From the NCBI GenBank assembly GCA_947652605.1, contig OX393579.1, forward strand, positions 43,592,970 through 43,656,969: 64,000 nt of DNA, given 5' to 3'. Numbering within the stretch: position 1 is the stretch's first letter; each line of letters starts with the position of its first letter. A program made the position numbers and the translations under genes. Shown piece by piece: positions 11,298 to 22,889 of this stretch. Under the pieces are notes generated by a model. That model was not told the origin of the DNA. It saw only the letters and a program-made list of their open reading frames with translations, and searched no databases. Origin of the DNA: Elmis aenea. Its lineage: Eukaryota > Arthropoda > Insecta > Coleoptera > Elmidae.

Positions 11298-12685
11298 TAT
11301 GGCGTCTGCGAGCAGAGTCCTGAAAGTTGCCTTGGCAGTCAACGTGTTAAGGAATTGTTAATAAATAGTTTTATGCTTTTATGCATAGCGAGTGTTCCCA
11401 TCTGAGTGTTATTTGAGTTAATCTAAGTGTTCAATGAGTAAATTTACAATTTACGCCCCAGTAACTCACAATAACCAAACGTAAACATTTTTAATTCCAA
11501 TAGTCCGTTCGTTCATTCGACGTGACAATATTTAATTAAAAACTAATAAACTAAATATTTTTTGGTTCCTTAGTAAGTATTTGCGATAATTTTAGGTTAC
11601 TTTCTCAATTGTTAGAGTTCTTCTAAAAAATTTAGTTTTTATTGTTTTAGATTATTTTTTATACCTTTGGTAATAACCCAAATATTTGCCCCTATAAAGC
11701 GATTTTAATCGAAACATATATCTGTAGGTACATTGGTAATTATAACACAATTGTTTAATAATTTTATTTATCATAAAATAAACGTATTGCATAAAAATCT
11801 GATATGACACCCATAAGAAATTTTAAAAAATTACTATCGGATCTCAAAAATTAAGCAGGCTGGGTTAATTTTGATAATACCATGTGTTTAAGGCTTTTGT
11901 CTTACCTTGTAAAATCAAATTTCAGATTTCTAATGTTTATAATATGAAGAGAAATATAGAGAAAACAAGAAAATTACGTTCCTCAGTTTTTTCAGAATAT
12001 TTCAGGAATGGAGCACGATGTTCATAATTTAAGTTGAGATTCTTACCAAAGCTCATAAAAACACACATCTTTGTTAATTAAACCGTTCTTTTTTATCTAT
12101 AACGGTTTCCGAAATCCCCATGTTATTGGTTATAATTGAAACATACACCCTGTATACCGATGGTAGGTGATTCTAACGAAAATATATTTTTTTTTTATTT
12201 TTAACTAACCACGCTCATGTTCCTTTGCGATCTAAATGGAGGGACAGCAGCGTTAAGAAGCGAGAAGTTGGGGCTTGTTACCTTGTGTCGCTTAACCAAC
12301 AGAATTTCAGTCAACCTCCCTCACCACAACACCATTCATTATTAACTTGGGTTAAAATAAATTTACAATGTCTGACCCGTTTCTACGTTTACTTTCGGTA
12401 ACATAAACAACATAAAATATTCAAGAAAAATGCGATGTAGAACAGAATATTGATTACAAAATTTAATTAAATATTTTTGGTTAACCAGTTAGAAAATTGA
12501 GGGCAATATTAAAATCCTGATGAATAATGGCGAAAGCATATTATGTTATGTAGAATATTTTTAACTCAATTTGAACTTTTTGTGTGGTTTCTGTCTTGAA
12601 ATAGCTATATATCAATTTTGGCGAAATATTTTAGCTAACAAATTAAATGCACTTTAAATTCTTAAAATATTTAAAAGAATATACA
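11298..12685. other. Unassigned AT-rich stretch
   Basis: No gene or RNA was recognised. The text ACACCCTGTATACC near 12147 is another CAGGGTGT-type terminus in reverse, so decayed MITE ends are present. Apart from that I see nothing definable. Confidence 0.3.
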
Positions 12686-12687
12686 TA

Positions 12688-12960
12688 CAGTGTGTAAAAA
12701 AAGTGACGTAACGGATCAATATCTCGTCCTGTGATAGATAATTTTACAAAAAAAGGTTACGAATAAAAGTCTTTAAATTATTATAAAACGTACACAGTGT
12801 TTTGTTTTTGCACACCGATACTTCACTTTGTTTTCTTAAATAGAACACCCTATACAGGGTGTTTCTTAAATATTGCGAAAAAATTTGCAATATTTAAGAA
12901 ACACTCTTATAAGTAGCATTTTTTTGGTGCAAAATTAAATTCTTTTTCAACAATGTAATA
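12688..12960 (+). mobile_element. MITE end of the CAGTGTGTA family, with a hairpin
   Basis: After TA (12686-12687) the sequence CAGTGTGTAAAAAAAGTGAC and CAATATCTCGTCCTGTGATA matches both outer ends of the composite at 39612-43423. Further in, 12859-12904 is a perfect 18-bp hairpin (GTGTTTCTTAAATATTGC and its complement around a 10-base loop). This appears to be another small MITE, since ACACCCTATACAGGGTGT marks two abutting ends just before it. No coding content. Confidence 0.6.
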
Positions 12961-13613
12961 CGTATTTTGTACCTAAAATTTTTACACTTTTCTATCGATA
13001 ATTTAATTATCTTTAAAAAGTATATGGGATCATAATATTTCTCAAGTTATTGCTGTTTAAACGATAATTTTCGGACACCAACAAAATATTAATAGAACAA
13101 GACTAGTACGTTTTGGGAATATCTTAAAAATTTGTTTCTAATTTCAACACAATGCTAATTTTACGTTTAAGCTGTATTATTTGCTTAATTATAAATTAAT
13201 TTAAATTTCAAAGAAAAACAGAAGTCAAGCTATATAAAAGTGTTACAAAGTTTTATTTTTTAGGCCAATATTAAAAACAAACTACTAAGAACACATATTC
13301 CATATTATTATTTTTTTAAATAAATATACCTTAAAGGGCACACTTAATATTTAAGAACCATAATTATTATTAATCTACTGCTTCTATAATCACGATATTT
13401 ATTGTAACATGACTTCGATAAGTCATAATGTTTATTAATATCACAATAGATTGTGCTATGTGACATGTTAAATGTACCAAAAATTTTTCGTTACTTCAAA
13501 CTCTTCATCAAGGCTATGTGATGTATTTATACTACAAATAAAGAATTTTGAGGATACCACATACCACAAATAAAGAAGTACAATATGCGCCAAAATATAC
13601 AATACTGAAACTC

Positions 13614-13882
13614 GCCATTCGCCAATTGTTGAAGGACATAGGTGGATTCCCATACCGGATACAGCGCCGGTGTTCCGAACTCGCTCGCGTTGAAGAGAAG
13701 TAAGTGCTACATAAAGCGAGCGTCGTCAATGCGAGTGGAGTGGTCGCTTCTGTATTCTCATCTACCTCTGCCTTTGCAATTCTTCGACGCGAGTGGGTAG
13801 ATGTTGCAACATTGGAATTTTGCATGGTCTGTCACTTTTACGTCAGTTTTTGTATGTTCTGTGGTTTTTGTTTTGATTGATA
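13614..13882. other. CpG-rich block of unknown origin
   Basis: Compared with its surroundings this block is rich in CG words. Reverse frame 13532-13825 encodes 97 residues starting near 13825, rich in Thr, Ser and Arg, with no family I recognise. A forward MADF-like frame starts at 13883, so the two starts diverge across about 57 bases, as at a bidirectional promoter. It may be a captured gene 5' region or part of a second transposon. Confidence 0.3.
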
Positions 13883-14029
13883 ATGGGGAAATGAACGGAG
13901 CAGCAGAAAGCAGCATTAGTAGAAATGCTTAAGGAGAATACACTATTGTGGCAAATTTTCACAAAATTTTACATATAACGATGCCCAAAAGCAATGGAGT
14001 GTAATTGCTACAAATTTAAATGTTTATTA
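13883..14029 (+). pseudogene. MADF-like DNA-binding domain fragment
   Basis: From ATG 13883 the frame reads MGK, a stop, then TEQQKAALVEMLKENTLLWQ. After a single frame change it reads NDAQKQWSVIATNLNV. The spacing of the acidic/hydrophobic helix, the LLW motif and the AxxxWxxIA helix is the pattern of a MADF (Myb/SANT-like) domain N-terminal half. The early TGA replaces the Trp normally found at this point. MADF proteins occur as host transcription factors and as the second gene of PIF/Harbinger transposons; a Harbinger MITE lies 600 bases downstream, which favours the latter. The frameshift and stop make it dead. Confidence 0.45.
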
Positions 14030-14635
14030 AAATATATTACTTATTTGGTTGCATGATTTCCTTTAACATAACCAAGAAGTTTATTTGTTGATTTGGTTAA
14101 GTTTAAGAAATATTTACTATTATTTGAATGACTATACACACTTTTTATTATGAAATTTATAACCTAATATTATTTTATTTAATTCATAAGAATGCTAATG
14201 GATTTATACACAATATAATAATACATAGCTAATTACAACTTATTTAACTGCCTGAGATATACTATTTTACAAGACTGTATGGCAAATGTTTATAAATTCA
14301 ATATAGGTAATCCATAATAAAAGAAAACACAACGACTCCACAACATACAATTTGAGTGCAAAGCGAGCGGTATTTGCCAAAGGGAGTGGGTATACCCGCA
14401 TACGAGAGGAGACGTTGGAATATGATTGTCAGCGGTTTGTGCATCCCTCGCGTTCAAAGGTAGCGATATCGCTGAACAGGAGGAGTTGAGAATACCGGTC
14501 CAGGTTGGACGACCCTTGACAGAGCCAGATATGCGAGCCAGGATGGTGTATTGTAGAACATTTTTGGCCATGGTGTACAAGAATCCAGATTTCTCGAGTA
14601 ATGTTTGGTTCTCCGACGAAAGTCACATTCACTTA

Positions 14636-15023
14636 TGGCCGGTATTATAGCGTCAGTTTAAACTGCTTGTGAAGTTTAAACTTAAGATTAATAAAAATAA
14701 ACGTTTTAGCCTGCAGTTTACTGCTAATCTACAGTTTAAACTTTAACCGGTAGATACGTCAGATTAACTGTAGTTTAAGATAAGTTGGTATTGTTTGTGC
14801 AAGTCAATTTGAAGTTTATAATTTATCCGGACTTATAATGGAAGATATATGGGAAATATTTGAAGATATTGTAAGTGATGATGATGGAGAAATAATTAAA
14901 ATAGTTAAAGCACCTAGGAGCACATTCAAATTGCTTGTAATACTTGTTTATTTAATCCAAAGATTAAACTATAGATTAAAGTTAACTAAACTGTAGATTA
15001 AACTGAAGCTATAATACCGGCCA
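14636..15023 (+). mobile_element. PIF/Harbinger MITE with transposase remnant
   Basis: The ends TGGCCGGTATTATAGC match in inverted orientation for about 25 bases (one mismatch within the first 20). The same TTA trinucleotide flanks both sides (14633-14635 and 15024-15026), the target duplication of PIF/Harbinger. At 388 bp it is an internal-deletion derivative. It sits exactly between the SDESHIHL and the following transposase codons, and excising it restores continuity of the surrounding mariner pseudogene. It is therefore younger than that mariner. Confidence 0.92.
14838..14996 (+). CDS. Harbinger transposase N-terminal remnant
   Basis: An open frame of 52 codons starts MEDIWEIFEDIVSDDDGEII, an acidic start consistent with the first exon of a Harbinger-type nuclease, and then runs into the right terminal region with a stop at 14994-14996. 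Position and orientation inside the MITE suggest it is the beginning of the parental transposase retained after internal deletion. The catalytic domain is absent. The assignment rests mainly on context. Confidence 0.4.
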   Translation: MEDIWEIFEDIVSDDDGEIIKIVKAPRSTFKLLVILVYLIQRLNYRLKLTKL

Positions 15024-15769
15024 TTAGACGGCTACACATCAATCACCAGACAACTTGCTTCCTTCGTTTTGAGCAGCTAGATGTTATCGTCCAGAAACCG
15101 CTACATAGTTCACGTGTGACGATATGGTGTGCTGTCTCAGCACTCGGTATATAAGGTCCCTATTTTATTGAGGATGAGGAAGGTAACGCTCTTACCGTCA
15201 ACCAAGAACGCTACAGGGTCATGTTGATCGAATCATTCTTTTAGGATTCGAGAAGGTTCTGTCGTGCAAGGAGCCTTAACATGAATAGACAGTGGTATCA
15301 ACAGGACGGGACGACAAGCCATACCGCTGAAGAATCTCTAGCCATGCTGCAGGAAATTTTTCCAGGACGAATCATATCACGTGGTTTTGAAAACCTACAT
15401 CCGTCCCATTACCCCGCTTCTCACCTGATCATCACCTGATGCCTACTTGTGGGGAATCTTAAAGGACAGTTTGGTTAACTGTGAAGATCCGCCAAGAACT
15501 GTGCCTGCAGTACGCGAGAAAATCGTTTCCTTTTGCAGGAGTCTGCAGCAACCTTTGTCCAAGAATATCTTTGAACGGTATAAACACTGTCTATAGCGAG
15601 GCAGTGCACGCTTCCAACACTTTCATTTCGCATGTCGTGGTAAATCAACACTCTATTAGTGTGTATGTTAGTTTTTTCAAAAGAAATAAACTCACAGATT
15701 GGGGGATAATGGTATTCGTCTTTTCATTTCAGTATTGTATATTTTAGCGCGTACTGTATTTGACAGAAT

Positions 15770-16026
15770 GCAAACTAAAAACTTATTGCAAGTGTTAAAA
15801 AACGAAAAACAAAATACTTCGGCCACATTATCAAGAACGAAAAATGTACACTTCTTCAACTCATTATCGAAGGAAACCTAACGGTAAAAGAGTACCAGGA
15901 AAACGACGCAATTTCTGACTTAATAACCTCCGGCACTGGGCGAATATAACATCCAATAAGTTATTTAGATCACCGGTAGACAAAATTAAATGGTCTAACG
16001 TAATCACCAACGTCTTAAAAGCATGA
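15770..16026 (+). pseudogene. LINE RT C-terminal tail
   Basis: The forward strand encodes KRKTKYFGHIIKNEKCTLLQ, LIIEGNLTVKR, a GKRR stretch, LNNLRHWANITSNKLFRS and VDKIKWSNVITNVLKA followed by a stop at 16024-16026. This is the classic C-terminus of a non-LTR retrotransposon polyprotein very common in insects. One frameshift and one stop are needed to read it. The upstream RT is not present next to it; the mariner 13581-15756 directly abuts it. Confidence 0.72.
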
Positions 16027-16879
16027 GGTACATTTAAAAAAAAAAACGTTTTAAGGTATTAACTGATTTTAAAAGTTTGCTACTTTGATATTGATTATTT
16101 CTTACTGTCTAACAAAACAATAAATTTTCGCGTTTGATTTTGAAGATTATAATTGGATAAAGAAAGGAGAGTGTTGAAACTGGTCAAGCATTTCTGCACG
16201 ATATTCTTCATTAAAAACAAGTGTTTTTAATTAACTAAAAAAATCTGTATTCTCACCTGGAACAATAACTATAAACAAGTTCTCGTTGACTAATAATCAT
16301 GAGAGTGCTGGAATTCCATACATTTCTTCAAAACATAGCTCTCTCAAACTTTAGTAGTTGTAATTTCATATTTTAAAAGTTTTCTTTCATTGTGGTACAT
16401 CTTCATTTTATAGTAGTAGTATAAACCTAATAAGAACTGAAATAGCTTTAAAACTGTGATTGCGAAACCCACAAAAACTTTTGCAACGATGTATATACAT
16501 TACACTCAGGTTACTTTATTTTAATAAAAATAATAAAATAGTAAGTACATAGGTATTAATAATAAATATTAGCATCATACAATGCCGTGTTGGTTTAGAG
16601 CAGTTGTTATCTAGTATCCGGATGTGGTGAACGTTAAAATGATATATCCTTTCTACTGCGGTGTATAGTCTCTCATAGTTTAATTGTACTTGGGTTTTGC
16701 ATCCACTGAAATGGATTATATAATATGCATAATCTTAAACCAGTAGCCTATTGCAATAAAACCCTAATGAAGTTCACGATATTTGAGCCACATCTCTTTA
16801 AACATCCATACAATAAAATTCGCTTCATTTTCTCTCGCAACATTATGGTTTTTATTATTTTTAATTTGGTGCATGTAAC
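16027..16879. other. Unassigned AT-rich stretch
   Basis: No recognisable gene, RNA or repeat end. There are no long frames on either strand. Confidence 0.3.
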
Positions 16880-17109
16880 GCATAATAATTAATGTTTGTT
16901 TTTGTTCCTACGAGTCGGCGAATACTGCTGCTGTTGAGATAAGTGAAACTATCAAGTGTTACTACACTTGTGGCCGTTTTCCTCGTTTGCGTTTAATTTA
17001 ATACCGGCGGTGTTTAGAAATTATTCATGAAACCCTTTCGCTATTCGAAAAGGATAGCAACTGAATTAGAGTTGGCTGTGAATACAAATAGTGTTCCTAA
17101 ATCGTGTAG
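16880..17109 (+). other. Putative host first exon or promoter-proximal block
   Basis: A CpG-containing stretch holds an ATG at 17027 and an open frame MKPFRYSKRIATELELAVNT that reaches TGTAG|GTATGT at 17109/17110, a good splice-donor consensus. No matching acceptor or second exon is recognised. It could be the 5' end of a host transcript whose next exon lies outside the window, or chance. Confidence 0.2.
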
Positions 17110-17299
17110 GTATGTTTGTACAAAATAAATAACTTCATACATTACTTTATAATTTCAAGCCTTAAATTGAGGTAAGTAACGTTTGTTAAAACAAAGTTAA
17201 AATAAAAAGGTAAAGAAATTTTAAAAAAATATTTTGTTAACAAAATTTTGCCATGTTTATCAGTCTTAACAGTAAAAAAATCATTTATGAATGTGTAAC

Positions 17300-18640
17300 C
17301 CAAGTGCTCTAGTTTCTCCTTTTAACAGTTTTCACAACATCTGCTTTACTTTAATCTCCTTAGGACCCCTTCGTTGGTGACAATATGGTCCTTCCAATGG
17401 ATTCTAAGTATCTGTCTGTAAGTCCATATCTCAAACACATTTAGTTTTTCGTTGTAGATTCCCTTAATGTCCAAGATTCTACTCCGTACATGAGCACCGG
17501 AAAAACATAGCACTTCACCAATCTAAGCTTAAGTTGGAGACTCAGACTGTGGTTATTTAAATTTGTGTTTATTTTACGGAATGATGCTCTGGCTTTTTCT
17601 ATCCGACATATTATTTCAGCCTAATGGTCCCATTGTGCATTCAGTAAACTTCCCAAGTAAGTGAATGTTTCTACTTTTTCCATTTTTTCATTGTGTAAGA
17701 GAAGTCTTTTCGGGTTTAGTAGGATGTTTTTATTAATGACTATGCATTTAGTTTTAGTCCATGTCGTTCGCTAGCTGCTGTTATGGTATTCAAGAGCTGT
17801 TGCAATCAGAATATCTTATGTTGTTCATAAGTTCTCCATTAATATTTATCACTTACTCAACCTCGTACAGAGCTTCTTGGAATATTTTTTCGGAATACAG
17901 ATTCAATAACATGGATAACATCACGCATTCGTATCTAACCTCTCGTTGTGATGTTTGCACTCTGGTTCCAATAGAGGTTGCCAATAATCCGAATACATTT
18001 TTTGACAATGCCAGTCTTTAGGAATGTAGATCAATTTTGAGTGTTAAACTGTATCGAATGCCTTTTTGTAATCTTTAAAGCATGTATAGATATCGCAGTT
18101 CATGTCCCGACACCTTTGGAATAACACTTGTATGCTAAAGAGTGCTTCTCTTGCGCCCAATGCATTCTTAAAACCAAACTGTGTGTTTCGTAACTGTTGT
18201 ATAACCTACTTTGTATAATTTTGGGGAAGTTTTTCAGCAAAGGGCTTATAATGCATATTGTTCGGTAGTTCCAGCATTGTTTTGCATTGTTTTTTGGGAT
18301 AGGAACGAATGTTGATCGTAACCATTCTTCTGGGATTTCTCCGGTGTCATAAAGTATTACATTGAATACTCTTGTTATTGTCTCCATGGCCTTGTGGTCT
18401 AATAGTTTAAAAAGCTCCATTAGCACGCCGTCCGCACCTGGTACTTTCCCCTCTTTTCCACTTTTTATAGCCTTCTCAACTTCTAGAGGTACCCTGGTTT
18501 ATTTCCGTTTCTTCATTGTTTTATAAACCTTGTTCATCAATCTTTCATTATCTTTCTTATTTGTCTCTCTGTTATCGTCAAGAGTTTACAAACATATTTT
18601 AGTGTTAGTTTAAGTACTCTTATTTTGGCTTTTCAGTTTG
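17300..18640 (-). pseudogene. Non-LTR retrotransposon RT pseudogene
   Basis: Reading the reverse strand, the N-terminal palm region is clear: VPGADGVLMELFKLL, then TGEIPEEWLRSTFVPIPK and NYRTICIISPLLKNFPKII with the block-2 RT motif, followed by a frame change after about 18100. The catalytic YADD-type block is not legible. At the far end LNVFEIWTYRQILRIHWKDH and VTNEGVLRRLK give the usual post-RT segment. Length to the tail is about right for RT plus thumb, but stops and shifts are many. Endonuclease and 5' parts are absent. Confidence 0.75.
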
Positions 18641-20490
18641 AAAAATGTTTTACAATTTCATTCTTAAGAAAATATTTCTGCTGCACCCAGTTTTTTCTAG
18701 GTATTGATTTTTACTTGTATATTATATCCGTTAATGTATTTGCTGTAATATATCCTTTCATCTTCCTTTATATTTGCTTGTTTAGTTTTTAATGACGTTT
18801 ATGGTACAAGTATACATTTAGATTAAATCCGTTACCCCTAGAAACGTATTCAAAATATTTTAAAAATTAATTTAAAAAAAGATTTTTTGCATAATTAATC
18901 TGATCATCAAAATACTATTTAATATTTTATTTTTACATCGATATGTATGCTAAAGTATCTAATAATGATCGGCACCATACTTTTTCCCCAGTAAAATAAT
19001 GTTTATATATATTATATTTTGTATTTTAATTTATGAAGTATGTGCTACTTGTAAACTTAAATTTTCGTGATATTTTGCTATTATTAGTAAACACTATTTT
19101 ATTTCATTCCTAAATATTTCCTACTGAAATCCAATAACATTGATTCTCGTACAGCTTTATAAATTTTCTACATGGATGCACAGAACACGTGTGAAGGATG
19201 GATCTTTGTCAACTTTGACTGTCAGGTAGCAAGCAAGCACTTGATAAATATATGGTGTTGGATGTAGGTCAACATATCCAATTGAATTAAATTTGTAAAG
19301 AAGTCGAGCAATTCAAACCTTGCGTGCAGAATTGAGCGACTTTTGTTTTCAAACCTCTTTTTAATTAAAGAAACTACAAAGAATTTACAAAAAAAAACAT
19401 ATTTACCGACTTTTAAAAATTCAAACAGAATTTTCGTCTTCCTTTTGAGCAATCTCGCATCCTTTTCGTTTAATTGCATAAAGGTAGACTAATTAATTTA
19501 GAGCACACAAAACCTATAAATAAGCGCTCTTTAGTTCTATTTTAGATTTAATTTTGTAGAAGTCTACTGGAAATACCGTTTAGTTAATAAATCGCTCAAA
19601 GCTTGTCATCTTGCATACAGAATGGTTAGATTAGTTTTTATTGATTAGAAACGAAACACTCTTATTTAAAAATAGAGTAACAAACTTACGCAATTTTTAA
19701 GTCTGGCAAGTATAAATTCACACCATCTGTTCAATAATTTTACAAAAATAATACTTTTGATTCTAGTTATGATTGTTTGTTTACAGTATTTGTATCAGAA
19801 TCAAATCAATGTTCAAACAAGCTAAAATATCAGTACATTTTAACTTCACCCCCATTATGTATGATTTAAAATATGAATACTTTCGGCTTTTTGGCCTTTA
19901 TAATATATCAATGCTTAGATTTTTACACGCATGCGCTGTTCATAACTAACGTGAGCTCTGATAGCTATGCATCGTCCTCCAATTTAGTACTGGATTCTTA
20001 AGATGTTTATCGTTGCGATGCGTACATTTCTATGAACCCGATAGACACAAAAGTCATTTACAGTTAGGCCAGTCGTAAAAGCGTTCCAACAAAGGCTAAT
20101 ACTGGCCAATACATTTATTAGTACCTACCTAGTTCACGCATGCAAATAAACCAGTTCATGTACATCCATGAATTGGTTTTAAATCGCTTGTTGGAACAAA
20201 CAATTTTTGTCAGAATATGTCAACCGTGTATCTATAAAGATTTAAAAGTTACCAATGACGATCTCCGAATTTCAGAACCTTGAATATTTGCATTACACCC
20301 AAACAAAAAATGATTTTTTAGGCATTTAATTTGCTTGTAATGATTAAATTTGTATTTCAATAAAACCAGGGATGGAAAGTCTTTAGAAGTAGGGCGTTAT
20401 TTTCTCAAAAAAGTAGCCCAAGAGACCGAAATCTGATTTTCGCTATCTATTACAGTAACCAAGATACCCCGTAAAACATTCGAATTTGGT
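18641..20490. other. Unassigned AT-rich stretch
   Basis: No gene or repeat boundary was recognised in 1.8 kb. A reverse frame at 19222-19479 (85 codons, Lys- and Phe-rich) has no motif and uses AT-rich codons as expected by chance. Confidence 0.3.
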
Positions 20491-20491
20491 C

Positions 20492-20860
20492 CACCCTGTA
20501 CAGGGTGATTCACAAAAATTGCGAAAAACTTCGAGAGATAATTCCTTATCAAAAACTAAGGGGGCTTTCATATAATACTTTTTCCTAAAACGTCTTCTTT
20601 CGGAGATGGGGATAAAGGAGAACGGTGAAAGTAAGTTTTCATTTTATATCTTAAATTTGGAGAAATGTAGAAAAGTGACGTTTGGTAGATGTTTTTAACT
20701 TATAAAAGGTTTTCCACAGTAATATTTTCAATGATCTCCCACCTTCACAAGGGGTTGAAAAGTACGACCCCTGTTGGTTTTTTATCAGAAATTTTTGGAG
20801 GGTAAAAATGTTGCAATTCAATTAATTTTTAAAGCTTAATTTATTAAGAACATTTTTCAT
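20492..20860 (+). mobile_element. Two abutting MITE ends and a mariner-type MITE
   Basis: CACCCTGTACAGGGTG (20492-20507) is a perfect 16-bp palindrome formed by two CAGGGTG termini meeting head-to-head at TA. To its right CAGGGTGATTCACAAAAATT begins a non-coding element, a start seen in many insect mariner MITEs. The far end is not recognised. Confidence 0.5.
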
Positions 20861-20869
20861 GTGAATTAT

Positions 20870-21060
20870 TTTTTTTATGGGAAAATCTAGAGCCTCCATA
20901 ACCTGGCGCCACAGGCAATTCCCTAGACTCGCCTAATGGTAAAACCGGTCTTGGGCTTGCCCGAAGAATATGCTTCCTCAGTGCTCGCTCGACCTGGTCT
21001 AAGTCTGGTGCAAAGTTTTGACCCTCGAGCGGGCGTCCTGGATTATAAGTACACAACTTT
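20870..21060. other. GC-richer block, origin unknown
   Basis: About 190 bases of distinctly higher GC with frames open on both strands (forward 20936-21139, reverse 20844-21056). Neither translation shows a known motif. TGGCGCCACAGG near 20902 resembles a retroelement primer site, but no LTR pair is seen. Confidence 0.25.
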
Positions 21061-21484
21061 TATTAAATTAAATGTGGTAACACTGTGTGTAGATCTAATA
21101 ATCGTAAAAGACTTAGTGTATTCTTCAGTATCATTTTGACTTCCAATTGAGTACGTTGTCTTTACTCAAATATCTGTAGAGGGTGATAATAATACTTTAT
21201 AACTCTAATTATGTAGGGGAAAAAAAACGTGGACACAACAATTAAAAGTGATTTTTGCTATCAATTTTCTTGTTAAAAGTTATTCAATATCACATGTGTT
21301 TGTCAAACGTGTAGTGCTGAAGAAAGTAATTCAGATAAATAAAGATAGTTTTACAACTATGATTTAGGTTTGTGCGCTGAATTATTAAAATATTTTTAGA
21401 AATATAATTTATATTTTATTGGGATATAGTTAGTTTGTTTTATGAAGAAATATTGTTAAAACTTTCTTCTGTTTTTAGTAACCT
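21061..21484. other. Unassigned stretch
   Basis: Begins with TGTGGTAACACTGTGTG and holds AATAAAGATAG near 21340, which is faintly LTR-like. There is no duplicate or primer site, so I leave it unassigned. Confidence 0.2.
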
Positions 21485-21770
21485 TTACAGCCACCCGAAA
21501 ATGATGCTAAAAATGGCCTTTTTTGCAGTCGCGTTGGTAATGGAACCCGGAACAGGAAAATTCAAAACTCCTTTAGTTTTGGATGCGCACATCTCTTGCG
21601 AGTAAACCGGCGCAAAGTTTTTAAAACTTAGTCCAATTTTTCTGGAGAAAAACGTAGCCCCCGTAAAAACGGGTTTTCCTCTTAGTTCATTCGAAAATTC
21701 GAGAATTTGGTAGGTAGCGCGCGACAAACATGCTATATAAAAGATGTGCCATTCCTCGTACATATAAAAT
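21485..21770. repeat. Diverged copy of the GCGTTGG/AAAGTTTTT repeat
   Basis: The order of words (a GCGTTGG block, a Met/Pro-like ATGGAACC block, a GCGCAAAGTTTTT block, then an AAAAACGGGTTTT block) parallels 34730-34970, 36130-36330 and 50100-50290 at low identity. An open reverse frame (21485-21763) exists but has no recognised motif. Probably an old member of that palindromic family. Confidence 0.35.
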
Positions 21771-22845
21771 TGTTGACTCGTTATAGCTTCGTTTAGTTTA
21801 ACAATTTTCCATTATTTGAAAATACATAAATAGATTTATGTGGTTACTGATTACCGCTAATCACTTTGATCTCTGTACGCGTTTGCTACCATAATAGTGA
21901 CTAGAATTAGTTTATTCGCTATCATTTTACGCATTAATCATACATAGGCTATTAAATTTTAAATTCAGGGAAATATTTTGATCATAGACAAAACATACAG
22001 TACAAAATTAACAGTCAAATAAACACATCAAATAATAAACACTATGTAGCGCACTTAATCAGAGAATGAATGCAATATTTAAATATTTGTTAATTTATTC
22101 ATAACACTTTTTTTTTCTGTTAAATCGAACAGCACTGCAAGCATGATTCGATTGTACTTGATGTTGAATGTTATCAGTGAACTGAAAATAGGCGTCGAAT
22201 GAAAACGTTTTACAGTCAATCATAATGAAATATTGCATATAATTGGTCAGTAAAGTGTAGTATAAGCGTATTGATCGAGATACAGCCAACATACATAGTT
22301 ATATTACCGTGATTAAGGGACTTTCATATCTAAAACACAATTTGTAATTATAGCACCATTTACATATGTAAGTAACCAGTCTCGATCTTGGAAGAAATAA
22401 TCAGATTTTTGTGATTGGGGGAACACGCAGCGGAGGGACTTGTAATGCACTTTTTTTTATGTGAAATGTGAATATGTAAAGTGAACAAGTATACAATTAG
22501 TCTTATCTTGAGTAGAAGACGGAACAGTGTATTATGTATATTGCCCCATGATGTATGTATTATATTTGTAAATTTAATTTGAGAAGATTTGTAATTTCAA
22601 TTGAATGTTGTATTAAGGGATAACGTGCCGACAATGTATAGTTAAAAGATAACGAGGTAGATTTATATTTAATTAAACATTGCTTAAAACATTTCTTGCT
22701 TCCCATTTACAGATTTAAGCTATTTATATAATGATTTGATTCGCTTTAATAAAGCAATTACTTGTTTGAATTATTTAAGTGATTGATATTAATCGTAAGA
22801 TAAATAAGTTAAAATAAAAATCACTTATTTTTTGTACTAAATTAT
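21771..22845. other. Unassigned AT-rich stretch
   Basis: No gene, RNA or repeat end was identified. Frames are short and unremarkable. Confidence 0.3.
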
Positions 22846-22889
22846 TATACAAGGTGTTTAAGCACGAGTTTCTGGCTTATTAAAATAGT

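Larger units (their letters stand above)
14395..15640 (+). pseudogene. Mariner-like (DUF4817 type) transposase pseudogene
   Basis: Across frames one reads RPLTEPDMRARMVYCRTFL, then DFSSNVWFSDESHIHL with the first catalytic Asp. After the Harbinger insertion come the Cys/Trp-rich core (TIWCAVSALG-like), then EGNALTVNQERYRVM. Next is MNRQWYQQDGTTSHTAEESL with the second Asp, and a damaged SPD...DAYLWGILKDS block with the third. The end is FxRYKHCL and a Gln-His-rich tail. This is the insect IS630/Tc1/mariner branch whose proteins start with a DUF4817-type helix-turn-helix; that N-terminal part is barely legible here. Several frameshifts and stops are present. It is a different subfamily from the copy at 40332. 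Confidence 0.78.
13581..15756 (+). mobile_element. Mariner-like element with nested insertions
   Basis: TA dinucleotides at 13579-13580 and 15757-15758 flank inverted ends that match over about 30 bases (left CAATATGCGCCAAAATATAC, right complement CAGTACGCGCTAAAATATAC). The interior holds a forward transposase pseudogene (14395-15640), a Harbinger MITE (14636-15023) and, before the transposase, a CpG-rich block with a MADF-like fragment (13614-14029). The element abuts LINE sequence at 15770, into which it may have inserted. Confidence 0.7.

Noticed and set aside
12859..12904. Perfect 18-bp hairpin as a terminator or microRNA
   Set aside because: It lies between CAGGGTG-type MITE ends and is best explained as a MITE core; no transcription unit is visible.
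19222..19479. 85-codon reverse frame
   Set aside because: Lys/Phe-rich, no motif, no upstream context; expected by chance.
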